Notes under the pieces: generated by a model
Told to the model about the DNA's origin: nothing
The model's database searches: none
Seen by the model: the letters and a program-made list of their open reading frames with translations, nothing else
Made by a program: the position numbers and the translations under genes
Shown: one piece after another, positions 52,816-62,279 of the stretch
Numbering within the stretch: the stretch's first letter is position 1
How the letters are laid out: each line of letters starts with the position of its first letter
Assembly (NCBI RefSeq): GCF_003627755.1
Contig: NZ_CP032695.1
Span: 2,520,927-2,584,926, forward strand
Length of the DNA: 64,000 nucleotides
Origin: Rhizobium jaguaris
GTDB lineage: Bacteria > Pseudomonadota > Alphaproteobacteria > Rhizobiales > Rhizobiaceae
Direction: 5' to 3'

Positions 52816-53964
52816 ATGCTTGACCTTCGTACGTTGTATTTCACCGTCGCTTGCATCTGCTTGTGTCTTGGGGCCTTGCTTTTAGGGAAGGCTTTCGTCC
52901 GTAGGCGAGATGCTTGGGTCTTGTGGTGCAGCGTCAGCAATCTACTGCTTGGTTCTGGTTTCGCCGCAAACGCCTCGCTTGAGTGGGCTCCGAAATTCGT
53001 AACCATAACCTGCGCTAACGGTCTGACTATCGCGGGTTTCCTGACTTCGGTGATTAGCGCCCGGGCACTCGCAGAACGACAAACCCCGTTTTTCGTTTGG
53101 CCGTGCCTTGTCTTGTCTGCACTTTTCGGAGCGCTTCTGCTTGGAGACGCTGAAAGCGGGTATGGCGTTCGGGTCGGGATAATGTCCCTGGTGTTTGCAG
53201 CTTGTGAATTTTTCGTGGCGTATGTCGGCGTGCATATCGCGAGAAAGGAGCACCTTAAGACCGCCTGGGCGCTGGCGGCGGTTTTCGCGACAACCGGCTT
53301 CGTCTTCCTCGCAAGAACATACCTGGCTTTTTTCGGCGCTTTGAACGCCAATCCTTCCGACCACATTTTCCTGGCCATCATTGCCGTCACCGTGGTTTGC
53401 CTGCGCCCGATGACGATGCTGCTTGTTGGCAGCGAACGCCGCCAACAAAACTGGGAGCGGCTGGCCTTGCACGATCCCCTGACTGGCGCGCTGAACCGGG
53501 CGGGCCTTTTGGAGATGACGGAACGTCACACACAAAACGCTGCCAGAGCCAATTCGCTGTCGGCCTGCGTCCTCTTGATCGACGTGGACCGATTCAAGGC
53601 AGTCAACGATAGCGAAGGCCACGATGCGGGCGACGCACTCCTGTGCCTTGTGACGGAGATCATTCGGTCGGAGATCCGAAAGACGGACTTGATCTCTCGA
53701 CAGGGCGGAGATGAATTCGTCGTTCTTCTGCGGGAGGCAGATCTTGAGGCCGCTTTTCTCGTGGCGGAGCGGATCAGAACGCGGTTCCAAGAAGCTGCAC
53801 AATTGCGCCATGATCACATAGAGCCGACGCTAAGCATTGGCATCTCAACAGCACCGAACGCTCGGGCCAACCTGGTGACGTTGCTGAACCAGGCGGATCA
53901 GGCTCTGTACACATCTAAACGCGCTGGTCGAAACACGGTTAGCAAGTTCTCGATCGCCGCATGA
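52816..53964 (+). CDS. Diguanylate cyclase (GGDEF) with membrane sensor
   Basis: 382 residues from ATG 52816 (GAGGA upstream; a frame to 52786 is possible). Six hydrophobic segments in the first 190 residues form a membrane sensor. The GGDEF domain spans about 215-382 with 'HDPLTGALNRAGLLEM', 'IDVDRFKAVNDSEGHDAGD' and the intact active-site loop 'SRQGGDEFVVLL'. No RxxD inhibitory motif is evident just before the loop (I see DLISRQ). It should make cyclic di-GMP, favouring biofilm, and lies near the curli genes, although across the IS element. Confidence 0.93.
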   Translation: MLDLRTLYFTVACICLCLGALLLGKAFVRRRDAWVLWCSVSNLLLGSGFAANASLEWAPKFVTITCANGLTIAGFLTSVISARALAERQTPFFVWPCLVLSALFGALLLGDAESGYGVRVGIMSLVFAACEFFVAYVGVHIARKEHLKTAWALAAVFATTGFVFLARTYLAFFGALNANPSDHIFLAIIAVTVVCLRPMTMLLVGSERRQQNWERLALHDPLTGALNRAGLLEMTERHTQNAARANSLSACVLLIDVDRFKAVNDSEGHDAGDALLCLVTEIIRSEIRKTDLISRQGGDEFVVLLREADLEAAFLVAERIRTRFQEAAQLRHDHIEPTLSIGISTAPNARANLVTLLNQADQALYTSKRAGRNTVSKFSIAA

Positions 53965-54147
53965 CTATAGGAAATTGAAGCCCGGGTGATCTACCGAGAT
54001 ATCACTAGTGCACGCTTCAAACTTCCTCGCAAATTGAGGGTCCGGCTTGTCTCTTCCAGCCGGACACTTTCCCGCCGACTTATAATCGCAAAATAGCGTC
54101 CCTATATACCTTGCAAATCATCTTTCTGCCCAAGGACAGAAAAACCA

Positions 54148-55143
54148 ATGTTCAGTGCAGTACCGCGTTTCGCTCAGATCGCAGCCATCGTCGTGCTTGC
54201 CACGGCCTCGTGCCTTACGAGCTTTGACGATGCCAACGCGCGTCGCGCCGGCAGTTTCGGCGGCTTCGGCAGCCGTGGAACGCGAACCTTCGACGCTCCC
54301 GCCACAACGCGGACAGCTCCGACGCAAGCCGCGCCGATCGATCGGACGATGGCGCCTCGAACGCAGCAGCCCCAAACCGCCACGCAGCCGCCGATCAATG
54401 CGCAGCCGCGTCCCGGCCTGTTCGGCGGTTTCGGCGGGTCGATGATCGGCGGACTGATCGCCGGCGGCATCCTGGGCATGTTGATCGGTCACGGATTCGG
54501 CGGCGGCTTCGGTTTCCTCGGCATGCTGCTGCAGGTCGTTCTGATCTTCTTGGCTATCCGCTTTGCCATACAGTTTTTTGCGAACCGCCAACGAACCCCC
54601 TACGCGGCACCCGGACCGAACGCGTCGTACAATATGAATGCTTCGCAGCGTCCCTCTTTTTCCATTCCGACAATCGGTGGCGGAACGGCCGCCGCGGCAC
54701 CAAGAACGCGCCAGGCCAATGACGAGATCGGGCTATCGCAAGCCGATCTCGACCGTTTCGAACAGCTTCTGACGGAAATCCAGTCGGCTTATGGTTCCGA
54801 GGATTACGGCACCCTGCGCCGGCTGACGACGCCCGAGGCGATGTCCTATCTGGCCGAGGAGCTTGGCGAGAACGCGACCAAAGGCGTCCGCAACAGCGTC
54901 ACCAATGTTCGCTTGCTGCAGGGCGACATCGCCGAGGCCTGGCGGGAGGACAATGCCGAATACGCCACCCTGGCAATGCGCTATTCGAGCGTCGACGCGC
55001 TGGTCGATCGCGCAACCGGCCGGCTGGTCGACGGCGACGATCGCAATGCCTCGGAAACGACCGAGATCTGGACCTTCGTGCGCAAGCCGGGCTCGGACTG
55101 GAAGCTTTCTGCCATCCAGGGAACGGAGCTTCACCACGCTTGA
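54148..55143 (+). CDS. Tim44-like domain protein with glycine-rich segment
   Basis: 331 residues. An N-terminal signal segment (to about DANA), an Arg/Gly/Thr/Pro-rich region with 'GSFGGFGSRGTRTF', a glycine-zipper membrane region (about 90-140, 'GGSMIGGLIAGGILGMLIGH') and a C-terminal Tim44/MBA1-like domain (about 190-330) with 'LDRFEQLLTEIQSAYGSEDY'. Proteins of this group sit in the inner membrane facing the periplasm; exact function unknown. No partner gene in the vicinity. Confidence 0.87.
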   Translation: MFSAVPRFAQIAAIVVLATASCLTSFDDANARRAGSFGGFGSRGTRTFDAPATTRTAPTQAAPIDRTMAPRTQQPQTATQPPINAQPRPGLFGGFGGSMIGGLIAGGILGMLIGHGFGGGFGFLGMLLQVVLIFLAIRFAIQFFANRQRTPYAAPGPNASYNMNASQRPSFSIPTIGGGTAAAAPRTRQANDEIGLSQADLDRFEQLLTEIQSAYGSEDYGTLRRLTTPEAMSYLAEELGENATKGVRNSVTNVRLLQGDIAEAWREDNAEYATLAMRYSSVDALVDRATGRLVDGDDRNASETTEIWTFVRKPGSDWKLSAIQGTELHHA

Positions 55144-55306
55144 TCCCGCCTTGTCGTTTGATGTGTACTGCTAGCCTGCCCGGCTGTCCACAATAGGGGC
55201 TGGTACGTCCGCTATCGGCGGGCGACTTCAAGACTGGCGCTCACGGAAATCGAGGCCCCTCGTCCACCCAGCTCGGTGCCGACGCCTATCCGCCTCTTCC
55301 AGATGG

Positions 55307-56533
55307 CTACAGTGCCATATAGCCACCGATCCAAAGCCAGAGGCCGGCGACGAGCATGGAAAGGATCGTCATAGGCAGTCCGGCCTTGGCGTGATCGCGA
55401 AACGTCAGCCGTACGCCTTGGACAGCCGCCCGTTCGGCGACGATCAGGTTGGCGAGGCTTCCGACAAGGAGCAGGTTGCCGGCAAGTGTGGAAAGGAGGG
55501 CAAGTCCCACCAAGATCCCTTCCGGAATTCCGTGCCAGACCTTCAGGATCATCACAACTGCGGGAACATTGCCAATCGTATTGCTGAGGAGCAGCGAGAT
55601 CGGCACCAGAGAAGAGATGCGATCAGGTAGCAGGTTATAGCTCGCCAGCGTGCGCACGGCCTCTTCCGGAATCCCGGTTCGGGCAAACGCATCGTTGATG
55701 ACGAACAGCGCCGCAAACAGAATGAGCAAAGGCACGTCGATTTCATCGAGAAGCTGCCTGCTCGGGAGCGTGCGGCTGACAATCAGTGACGCGGCGACGA
55801 GAAGAGCCGAGATCTCGCGTGGCAGAGGGGAGGCAAACAAGACGAGCAACAGAACAAGCGCCGCACCGCTTATGCCCACCTGAAGACGGTCGAAGGAGAC
55901 TGCCTCGGACGGAGCGTCCGTTGATGGCGCTTTGAGGCTTGCCCGCCAAACGTAAGCCACGCATCCGTAACTGATAACTAGCCCGGCAAGCGACGGGATA
56001 GCCGCATCTGCGAAATAGCCCCAGAAACTAAGCGCACCTGCCTGTCCAATGAGGATATTTTGGGGATTTCCGATCAAGGTCGCCGCCGAGCCGGCATTGC
56101 TTGCCGCGGCGAGCCCGAGCAGGAAGGGGCGAGGATCAAGATCGCGGGCAGCAAGGCCAGCGCAGAGTGGCGGGGTCATTGCGAAGACGACGATGTCATT
56201 GACGAGAAAGGCGGAGAGGATGCCGCCAATGGCAATCGTCAAAGCCAGCAGCAGGCGCGGCCGTCCGGCCTGGCGCGCAATCCACGTGGCGATCTCGCCG
56301 TAGAAGCCACTGGCGCCAACTCTCGCAGACAGGATCATCAGCCCGCCGAGCAGCAGCAGCGTCGGAAAGTGAATGGCCTCGCTCATTGCGCCACGCGGAA
56401 CCGCACCAGCCGCAACGAGCACGACGGCAACGATCAGTGCGATGCCGGCCCGATCGATCCGAAGTCCGGGGACACGCCCCAGCGCCATCCCGAGATAGGT
56501 AAGCCCAAATAGAATGGAAACGACATAAGTCAT
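55307..56533 (-). CDS. SLC13/ArsB-type anion permease
   Basis: 408 residues with about eleven hydrophobic segments. The family motif 'SNAGSAATLIGNPQNILIGQ' lies near residue 150 and its second copy 'LLSNTIGNVPAVVM', then 'TLAGNLLLVGSLANLIVAER' near 360, giving the internal two-fold repeat of the ion transporter superfamily (CitT/ArsB/NadC group). Anions such as dicarboxylates, sulfate or arsenite are possible substrates. No arsenic genes adjoin. Confidence 0.87.
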   Translation of the reverse strand: MTYVVSILFGLTYLGMALGRVPGLRIDRAGIALIVAVVLVAAGAVPRGAMSEAIHFPTLLLLGGLMILSARVGASGFYGEIATWIARQAGRPRLLLALTIAIGGILSAFLVNDIVVFAMTPPLCAGLAARDLDPRPFLLGLAAASNAGSAATLIGNPQNILIGQAGALSFWGYFADAAIPSLAGLVISYGCVAYVWRASLKAPSTDAPSEAVSFDRLQVGISGAALVLLLVLFASPLPREISALLVAASLIVSRTLPSRQLLDEIDVPLLILFAALFVINDAFARTGIPEEAVRTLASYNLLPDRISSLVPISLLLSNTIGNVPAVVMILKVWHGIPEGILVGLALLSTLAGNLLLVGSLANLIVAERAAVQGVRLTFRDHAKAGLPMTILSMLVAGLWLWIGGYMAL

Positions 56534-56656
56534 TGAAAAAAACGGCTCCGAGGAACAAGGCGGGCGGCAGTCTGTGTTTCAGACGCTTAGCATCAGGGCG
56601 TTGTCAGGAACAATTCTTATTCCGGCAACGATGCTCCGCATGCATATTTCGACGGA

Positions 56657-56941
56657 TCATTTGAGGAGCTGTTCCGCATCATCGGCAGTCAGGTCGCGAT
56701 CGATTTGCAGGACGACCTTCTCCGGGCGCCTGCCTTCTTTTCGCAAGAGAATGACGACGGTACATTTTTTCTTGCCTGGATGAAACGATAGGAGCCGGCC
56801 TTTTGTCTTCGCCAGGACTTTCTCCACGACCTCAGCGCGGTCGGCCGCATGATCTGCAACGGGAATTGCTCGCGGCGTTTCAGCATAGGCCGAAACCGTC
56901 AGGATAGGAAATATGAGAAGTGCATTTCTGAGTGCATTCAT
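56657..56941 (-). CDS. Small periplasmic protein of unknown function
   Basis: 94 residues from ATG 56941 with a Sec signal peptide (cut near AYAET). The mature part is charged with 'HPGKKKCTVVILLRKEGRRP' and ends 'VLQIDRDLTADDAEQLLK'; it has one cysteine. The shape somewhat recalls PepSY-like domains. The frame extends upstream to 57103 without a ribosome site. No operon partner. Confidence 0.65.
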   Translation of the reverse strand: MNALRNALLIFPILTVSAYAETPRAIPVADHAADRAEVVEKVLAKTKGRLLSFHPGKKKCTVVILLRKEGRRPEKVVLQIDRDLTADDAEQLLK

Positions 56942-57162
56942 GCGATTGGGAGACTTCAGCAAGGGACAGGCAAGCGGCCCAAGAAAACTGGCCGCATTTA
57001 TCATCTCATACAATCGACTTAAAATAACTGTTATCCCCCATCGCCATACGATGGGGAGCCGGTTGCTGCCCGCATTACCGATGTTCTTCCGCATTTTCTG
57101 CAAACTCTAACGGTGACAATCGACAAGCAGGTGTATCGCAAGATGTCAGCTGGTAGAAACGT

Positions 57163-57450
57163 CTAGGAAACAGCTTCCCTCCTTGTGGGCCTGGCGGGAT
57201 CACGATCCTCTAAGCGCTCCGCAACCCCGGTCAACAAGACGTCTCCGCCTTTATTGATGAGCGTGCCGTGAACTATTCCGGCAACGATTGCGGCTGCGCC
57301 TTTCTCGACAATGAGATCCTTACCAACACTTCCGTGCAGTTCGAACCGGCGACCGGCGGGAACCGTCAACGTGCCGGCAACCGACCCAAAGAAGCGCACG
57401 TCGCGATCCAAGACGATTGATCCGTCGATATTGGCATTGAGGTCGTCCAT
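57163..57450 (-). CDS. Small polymer-forming (bactofilin-like) protein
   Basis: 95 residues. Regularly spaced hydrophobic/glycine strands ('INGSIV-RDVRFFGSVAGTL' pattern: 'IDGSIVLDRDVRFFGSVAGT', 'FELHGSVGKDLIVEKGAAAI', 'GIVHGTLINKGGDVLLTGV') look like a short beta-helix as in bactofilins and polymer-forming cytoskeletal proteins. Shorter than usual (about 110-170). Divergent from the MarR gene, so it may be its target. Confidence 0.65.
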   Translation of the reverse strand: MDDLNANIDGSIVLDRDVRFFGSVAGTLTVPAGRRFELHGSVGKDLIVEKGAAAIVAGIVHGTLINKGGDVLLTGVAERLEDRDPARPTRREAVS

Positions 57451-57564
57451 GCGCGGACCCTTTCAACCGATGGGATTTAAGATATGCTTTGCAAGCGCAG
57501 GGGTTGCCGGCATCCGGCATCGGAGCCCGCCATCGCTCCTCCCCTGGCGGATATGATTAAAAAG

Positions 57565-57583
57565 TATATCATGACGTGATATA
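57565..57583. promoter_or_regulatory. Palindromic MarR-type operator candidate
   Basis: TATATCA at 57565-57571 and TGATATA at 57577-57583 form a perfect inverted repeat with spacer TGACG, 18 bases before the marR ATG and in the divergent promoter region. Size and position fit MarR autoregulation. Confidence 0.6.
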
Positions 57584-57601
57584 AATAAAGGAAATTTTGG
57601 A

Positions 57602-58072
57602 ATGCCTTCCGGAAAGCGGCTCAAGCGCCCGAACAAACATGACCCGTCGACCGATGAGGTGCTCGATCCTGGCGTCTACGAAGGTCTCGCGGGTATGCGC
57701 CTTGTCATGCGGCGGTTTCTCTCATTCAGCGAGGCGGCCGTTTCTGAGGCAGGCGTGACGTCTCAGCAATACCAGGCGTTATTGGTCATCAAGGTTGCGC
57801 CCGGGAGCCAGATCATGCTGCGTGATCTGGCCGATCAAATGCTTATTCAGCATCACGGCGCCGTACAGCTCGTGGACAGGCTCGCGACGGCGGGACTGGC
57901 ACTACGGATTCCCTCATCCGAGGATAAACGAAGCGTGCTCGTCGGCCTCACTCCTCAAGGAGATGCATTGGTCGAGCGTTTGGCAAGAACGCACTTGCGA
58001 GGGATGCTGGCAAACGAGCGACTGCTCATCGAATCTCTGAAAAGGCTCCGTCATCTGGCAAAGTTGGGCTGA
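57602..58072 (+). CDS. MarR family transcriptional regulator
   Basis: 156 residues with the winged helix in the middle: 'VTSQQYQALLVIKVAPGSQI', 'MLRDLADQMLIQHHGAVQLV' (recognition helix) and the wing 'IPSSEDKRSVLVGLTPQGDA' (the D-x-R-S-x-x-v-x-L-T signature). N-terminal and C-terminal helices form the dimer arm. An operator-like palindrome lies before its ATG. Ligand and targets unknown; possibly itself and the divergent small protein gene. Confidence 0.92.
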   Translation: MPSGKRLKRPNKHDPSTDEVLDPGVYEGLAGMRLVMRRFLSFSEAAVSEAGVTSQQYQALLVIKVAPGSQIMLRDLADQMLIQHHGAVQLVDRLATAGLALRIPSSEDKRSVLVGLTPQGDALVERLARTHLRGMLANERLLIESLKRLRHLAKLG

Positions 58073-58139
58073 CGCCCCGTTCTTGCGTTCCGTTTCGGCC
58101 CGCCAAGCCGATTGAATTCCGGCAAAACCTCCAAAGGCG

Positions 58140-59078
58140 TCAGGGTTTGCCATCATGCTTTGCGGGCAGAGTCGCCCCGGAAAGTTGCGCATAGACGCGG
58201 GCGAGGGAGGCATCGTCATCCCGCCCCATGCCGGCACCGGCGGCGGCCAGATACATTTGCAGCGCCGCAGCCGCAATCGGTGCCGGATATCGTTCGGCTC
58301 GCGCCATATCCTGGACGATCCCCAGATCCTTGACGAAGATCTCGATGGCACTGAGCGGGCTGTAATCGCCCGACAGCACATGCGGAATGCGGTTTTCAAA
58401 CATCCATGAATTGCCTGCCGATGCCGTGATGACCTCATAGACCATATTCAGATCGAGGCCCTGCTTGGCCGCAAGGCTGATCGCTTCGCAGGCAGCAGCG
58501 ATGTGAACTCCTGCTAGAAGCTGGTTGATCATCTTGAATGCGGCCCCCGTGCCAGCTGTCGGCCCGAGTTCGTAGACTTTCGACGCCATGGCATCGAGAG
58601 CTGGCCGCGCCTTTTCGAAAGCTGTGCTCGAACCCGATGCCATGACGGTCAGTTCGCCGGTCCCTGCCCTTGCGGCCCCCCCCGATATAGGCGCATCGAG
58701 ATAGTGCCGGGCGTCCTTTTCCAACCGTTCAGCCAGCTTCCTTGCGATGGCAGGATCCATTGTCGCCGAGGATATGAAGACGCCGGCGGGAGACATTGCC
58801 GCAGCGACACCGTCCTCACCGAAAAGCACCGCCTCGGTTTGCGCAGCATTGACGACCACGGAAACGACAATGTCTGCTCCTTCGGCAGCCTCGGCCGGGG
58901 TTTGGCCGCATCGACCGCCCTCCCTTAGAAATCGATCCATCGATGCCGGGGAGACATCGAAACCGATCACGTCCAGCCCGGCCCTTCGAAGCGACAGCGC
59001 CATGCCGATGCCCATGGAGCCGAGGCCTATCACGGCTATTTTGGGCTGGCGGTCAGTATTGTCTGTATGGGCTGCCAT
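58140..59078 (-). CDS. Beta-hydroxyacid dehydrogenase (L-threonate dehydrogenase-like)
   Basis: 312 residues. NAD-binding 'IAVIGLGSMGIGMALSLRRA' at the N-terminus, substrate-binding 'DAPISGGAARAGTGELTVMA' and the catalytic Lys in 'GTGAAFKMINQLLAGVHIAA' are all present (3-hydroxyisobutyrate dehydrogenase family). The sequence is close to LtnD, which oxidises L-threonate to 2-oxotetronate. The other ltn genes (kinase, isomerase, aldolase) are not present, so the role is uncertain. Converges with the MarR gene. Confidence 0.87.
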   Translation of the reverse strand: MAAHTDNTDRQPKIAVIGLGSMGIGMALSLRRAGLDVIGFDVSPASMDRFLREGGRCGQTPAEAAEGADIVVSVVVNAAQTEAVLFGEDGVAAAMSPAGVFISSATMDPAIARKLAERLEKDARHYLDAPISGGAARAGTGELTVMASGSSTAFEKARPALDAMASKVYELGPTAGTGAAFKMINQLLAGVHIAAACEAISLAAKQGLDLNMVYEVITASAGNSWMFENRIPHVLSGDYSPLSAIEIFVKDLGIVQDMARAERYPAPIAAAALQMYLAAAGAGMGRDDDASLARVYAQLSGATLPAKHDGKP

Positions 59079-59311
59079 CGATCATTCTCCTCACTGGCGG
59101 TACTTCGGAACCTGCACTAAACGCGGCTCAGTCTCTCGACGTTACCGATCTGCCCGGAACGAGGCGAGGGTAATATTGTCGCGCGAGGGGCCTTGCTGCA
59201 TCGACAACAGTCCACTTTTTGCGACAGTCGGATATACTCAACGCCGATTACCGCTGTAAACGCTTGGCTTACATGGCCGGTAGCATGTTCCGAGATGGTC
59301 AGGGCTTTTGA

Positions 59312-59674
59312 ATGGCTCCCACACACTTGAAGTTGAAACGAGTATATGAGGAACCCGCAAACGAAGACGGGCGAAGAGTGCTCGTTGATCGGCTATGGCC
59401 ACGCGGTCTATCCAAGAACGAAGCGAAGCTCGCTGACTGGATCAAGGATGTGGCCCCATCCCCGGAACTCAGGAAGTGGTTTGGTCATAGGCCGGAACGG
59501 TTCGCGGACTTTCGGGAAAGATACCGGCAAGAGCTGGCATCGAACCCGGCCGTTCAGACGCTGCTCCATTTAGATGGACCCGTGACGCTGGTGTACGGCG
59601 CAAAGGATCCGGTGCACAACCACGCAGTCGTGCTTTTGGAGTTTCTCAAGACCTTGGAAGCCCACGGCTCATAG
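59312..59674 (+). CDS. DUF488 family protein
   Basis: 120 residues. 'LKLKRVYEEPANEDGRRVLV' with 'DRLWPRGLSKNEAKLADWIK', 'WFGHRPERFADFRERYRQEL' and 'VTLVYGAKDPVHNHAVVLLE' cover nearly the whole of DUF488 (YeaO-like). Family members are small soluble proteins of unknown function, often linked with metal or stress genes. It precedes the replication operon by about 350 bases. Confidence 0.9.
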   Translation: MAPTHLKLKRVYEEPANEDGRRVLVDRLWPRGLSKNEAKLADWIKDVAPSPELRKWFGHRPERFADFRERYRQELASNPAVQTLLHLDGPVTLVYGAKDPVHNHAVVLLEFLKTLEAHGS

Positions 59675-60027
59675 CCCCCAGCGATTTCTTGGGCGCGACG
59701 CGGGATAGTCAAGAGATTGGCGTTATGCACCGCTGTCGTCACAAAAAAGCGAGTCGCGACTCATTATGTTATTGACGGCTCGAAGGACAATTCTGCCGCT
59801 TGAATGCAACCGCTTCTATCTACGCTGGAGCTCTAATGTAGGCATCCGTTTCAGGCAGCAATGTAGCTAAGTTGCGGAAAACATGAGGAAAATTGTTGTT
59901 CTTCTTTCTATCCAGGGATGGCGTTAAGACGGTGCAAACCTTATTTTGCTGGACGTAAACACAGAATCATGTCCTTTGTTAGCGGGCGGTGGTCGATAGA
60001 ACGACTGTAGACCGCCAAGAGGGACAG
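59675..60027. other. Upstream region of the repABC operon
   Basis: 353 bases with no gene. It must hold the repABC promoter. GAGTCGCGACTC at 59751-59762 is a perfect 12-bp palindrome that could be an operator for RepA autoregulation. The GAGGGA before the repA ATG lies at 60019-60024. No quorum-sensing box was recognised. Confidence 0.6.
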
Positions 60028-61251
60028 ATGGCGCTAACAAGACAAATCGAGCAGGAAGATACCTTTTCCGAGGATGCTGCGGCCAAAATCGTCCGGCACG
60101 CCGGTATGCTTTCGAACCAGCTCCAGGCGCTTCGGACGCGCATGTATCCGCCAAGGGCAAAAAAGAGTCTACGGCACTTCATGACGAATGAAGTCTCCAA
60201 ATTGACCTCCATTCCCGATTCGACCCTAAAGCTGTTGTCCAATGAGGGCCGCGGACCAGTCCCCAGCCGGCTTGAAAACAATCATCGCGCCTATACGCTG
60301 CAGCAGATTAATGAACTGCGCCTCATGTTTGCCGAGCAGAAGCCTTCGGACGCGTTGCGGTTTCTTCCCTATCGGCAGGACAAAGAACATCTCCAGGTGC
60401 TCGCGGTTGCAAACTTCAAGGGCGGCAGCGCCAAGACGACGACCAGCGTCCATCTTGCACAATATCTCGCGCTCCACGGGTACCGTGTTCTCGCGATCGA
60501 TCTCGATCCACAGGCCTCGCTTTCGGCGATGTTCGGTTTCCAACCTGAGCTCGATGTGCAAGCCAACGAGACTATCTACGCCGCCTTACGGTATGACGAC
60601 GAACGTCGACCGATGCAAGAGATCATCCATCAAACCTATTTCGATGGCATCGATCTTATTCCGGGCAATCTAGAGGTTATGGAATACGAGCACGAGACGC
60701 CTCGTATCCTCGCTCAAAGACTGGGCAGCCGCGAAGGGATGTTTTTTGAGCGCCTGAAGCTTGCCCTGGACGAGGTCAAGGATCGTTACGACGTGGTGAT
60801 TCTGGACACTCCTCCTTCCCTCGGCTTTCTCACGCTTAGCGCCATTCATGCCTCGACGGGGATGATCGTGACCGTTCACCCGGCAATGCTGGATGTATCC
60901 TCGATGAGCCAATTCCTCTTGATGATGGGGGATCTTATTCAGGTTCTGAGCGAGAGCGGCGCCGTGTTGAGGCAGGATTTTTTCCGCTACCTCATCACCC
61001 GTCATGATCCGAATGACCAGCCGCAGTCTCAGGTCGTGGCCATGCTTCGCCATCTTTTCGGCGATGACGTTATATTGCCGACGGCCGTCGAAAGTACTGC
61101 AATCGAGGCCGCCGGCCTCGCCAAGCGCAGTCTTTACGAATTGGAGATGGGCCAGGTCGGCCGCGACACGCATCGCCGAGCCCGTGATGCGATGGATGCG
61201 GTAAATGATGCAATCCTCGACTTGATAAAAAGCAGCTGGGGGCGTGGATGA
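60028..61251 (+). CDS. repA: Plasmid partition ATPase RepA
   Basis: 407 residues from ATG 60028 with GAGGGA nearby. The ParA-type Walker A is 'VANFKGGSAKTTTSVHLAQY' (deviant KGGxxKTT), the A' motif 'YDVVILDTPPSLGFLTLSAI' and the Walker B region 'VLAIDLDPQASLSAMFGF'. An N-terminal helix-turn-helix-like region (about 40-115, 'VSKLTSIPDSTLKLLSNEGR') fits autorepression by RepA. With RepB and parS it drives segregation. Start of the repABC operon. Confidence 0.97.
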   Translation: MALTRQIEQEDTFSEDAAAKIVRHAGMLSNQLQALRTRMYPPRAKKSLRHFMTNEVSKLTSIPDSTLKLLSNEGRGPVPSRLENNHRAYTLQQINELRLMFAEQKPSDALRFLPYRQDKEHLQVLAVANFKGGSAKTTTSVHLAQYLALHGYRVLAIDLDPQASLSAMFGFQPELDVQANETIYAALRYDDERRPMQEIIHQTYFDGIDLIPGNLEVMEYEHETPRILAQRLGSREGMFFERLKLALDEVKDRYDVVILDTPPSLGFLTLSAIHASTGMIVTVHPAMLDVSSMSQFLLMMGDLIQVLSESGAVLRQDFFRYLITRHDPNDQPQSQVVAMLRHLFGDDVILPTAVESTAIEAAGLAKRSLYELEMGQVGRDTHRRARDAMDAVNDAILDLIKSSWGRG

Positions 61252-62279
61252 CGAAGCCCCCAAAAAGGTCATCGCTCGCAGCAAGCTTTGGCCTGCTCGC
61301 AGCCGACATCAATGCCGATACCAAAAAGAACCCTGAGCAACCGGCGCCGTCCCCAGTGCCCGCGCGCGTGGGCGCTGGCGTAATTGGTGCCACTCACAAG
61401 GCCATCAGCGACCTTAGGGGCGAGCGGGACCGCCTTCTTGCCATGCTGGAAGCGGGATCGGGTGGCTCGACGGAGATCGATGCCGGTTTGATCGACCCGT
61501 CACCTTTCCCCGACCGGCTTCCTGACGACAACGACGCGTCCTTTGCGGAGTTCAAGAAGAGCATCGAAGAAGAAGGGCAAAAAATCCCGATACAGGTCCG
61601 CCTTCATCCAACGCTGACGGGTCGATATCAGGTGATCTACGGGCATCGCCGTCTGCGTGCCGCACGTGAGCTTCAGCGCCCGGTAAAGGCGTTGATTTTG
61701 GAGATGTCGGATCGGGACCTTGTTGTTGTGCAGGGTATCGAGAATGCCGCACGTCAAGATTTGAGCTGGATCGAGCGAGCGCTTTTTGCATGGCGCATGG
61801 ACGAAGCCGGCATCCGGCCGAGAGACATTTATGCCGCCCTTGGGGTCGACGACGCCGAGCTTGCGCGTATGCGCGCGGTCTATCGGGTCGTTCCCATCGA
61901 TGTCATCCAGGCGATCGGTCGTGCACCAAAAGTCGGGCGCCCGCGTTGGGTCGAATTCGGCGGATCGTTAAAAGCGAAACCCGATGCACTGGCCGATATC
62001 AGAAAAACCCTGTCAACTGACAGGGTTTCGCAACTGATGTCCAATGAGCGGTTCAGTCAAGCTATGGGTGTGCTGAAGATCCCTGCGGCGGCGCGTCTGC
62101 CCGGTCGGGATCTTCTCGATCGGCGCGGTGAATCCCTGGCAAGGCTCCAAATTTCGAAGAAAGAGCTGCGACTGGTGGCAGAATCTAAGCGCGGTGCGCG
62201 GTTTGCGACCTTCCTCGAAGGTGAAATGCCGGCACTTATCGCGAAGTTCGACGCGACCGACGGACAGGATGATCCTTAA
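61248..62279 (+). CDS. repB: Plasmid partition protein RepB
   Basis: 343 residues, ATGA overlap with repA. The ParB-like core has 'GQKIPIQVRLHPTLTGRYQV', 'IYGHRRLRAARELQRPVKAL' and 'ENAARQDLSWIERALFAWRM', and is followed by the helix-turn-helix region 'RPRDIYAALGVDDAELARMR'. It binds the parS palindromes, one of which lies within its own gene and one just after the stop codon. The usual RepB length is about 330. Confidence 0.97.
   Translation: MTKPPKRSSLAASFGLLAADINADTKKNPEQPAPSPVPARVGAGVIGATHKAISDLRGERDRLLAMLEAGSGGSTEIDAGLIDPSPFPDRLPDDNDASFAEFKKSIEEEGQKIPIQVRLHPTLTGRYQVIYGHRRLRAARELQRPVKALILEMSDRDLVVVQGIENAARQDLSWIERALFAWRMDEAGIRPRDIYAALGVDDAELARMRAVYRVVPIDVIQAIGRAPKVGRPRWVEFGGSLKAKPDALADIRKTLSTDRVSQLMSNERFSQAMGVLKIPAAARLPGRDLLDRRGESLARLQISKKELRLVAESKRGARFATFLEGEMPALIAKFDATDGQDDP
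62005..62028. promoter_or_regulatory. parS-like palindrome inside repB
   Basis: AAACCCTGTCA at 62005-62015 and TGACAGGGTTT at 62018-62028 are exact inverted repeats around a central AC. It is the same palindrome as that at 62278-62303 except at the middle bases. A RepB-binding partition site is the natural reading. Confidence 0.75.
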
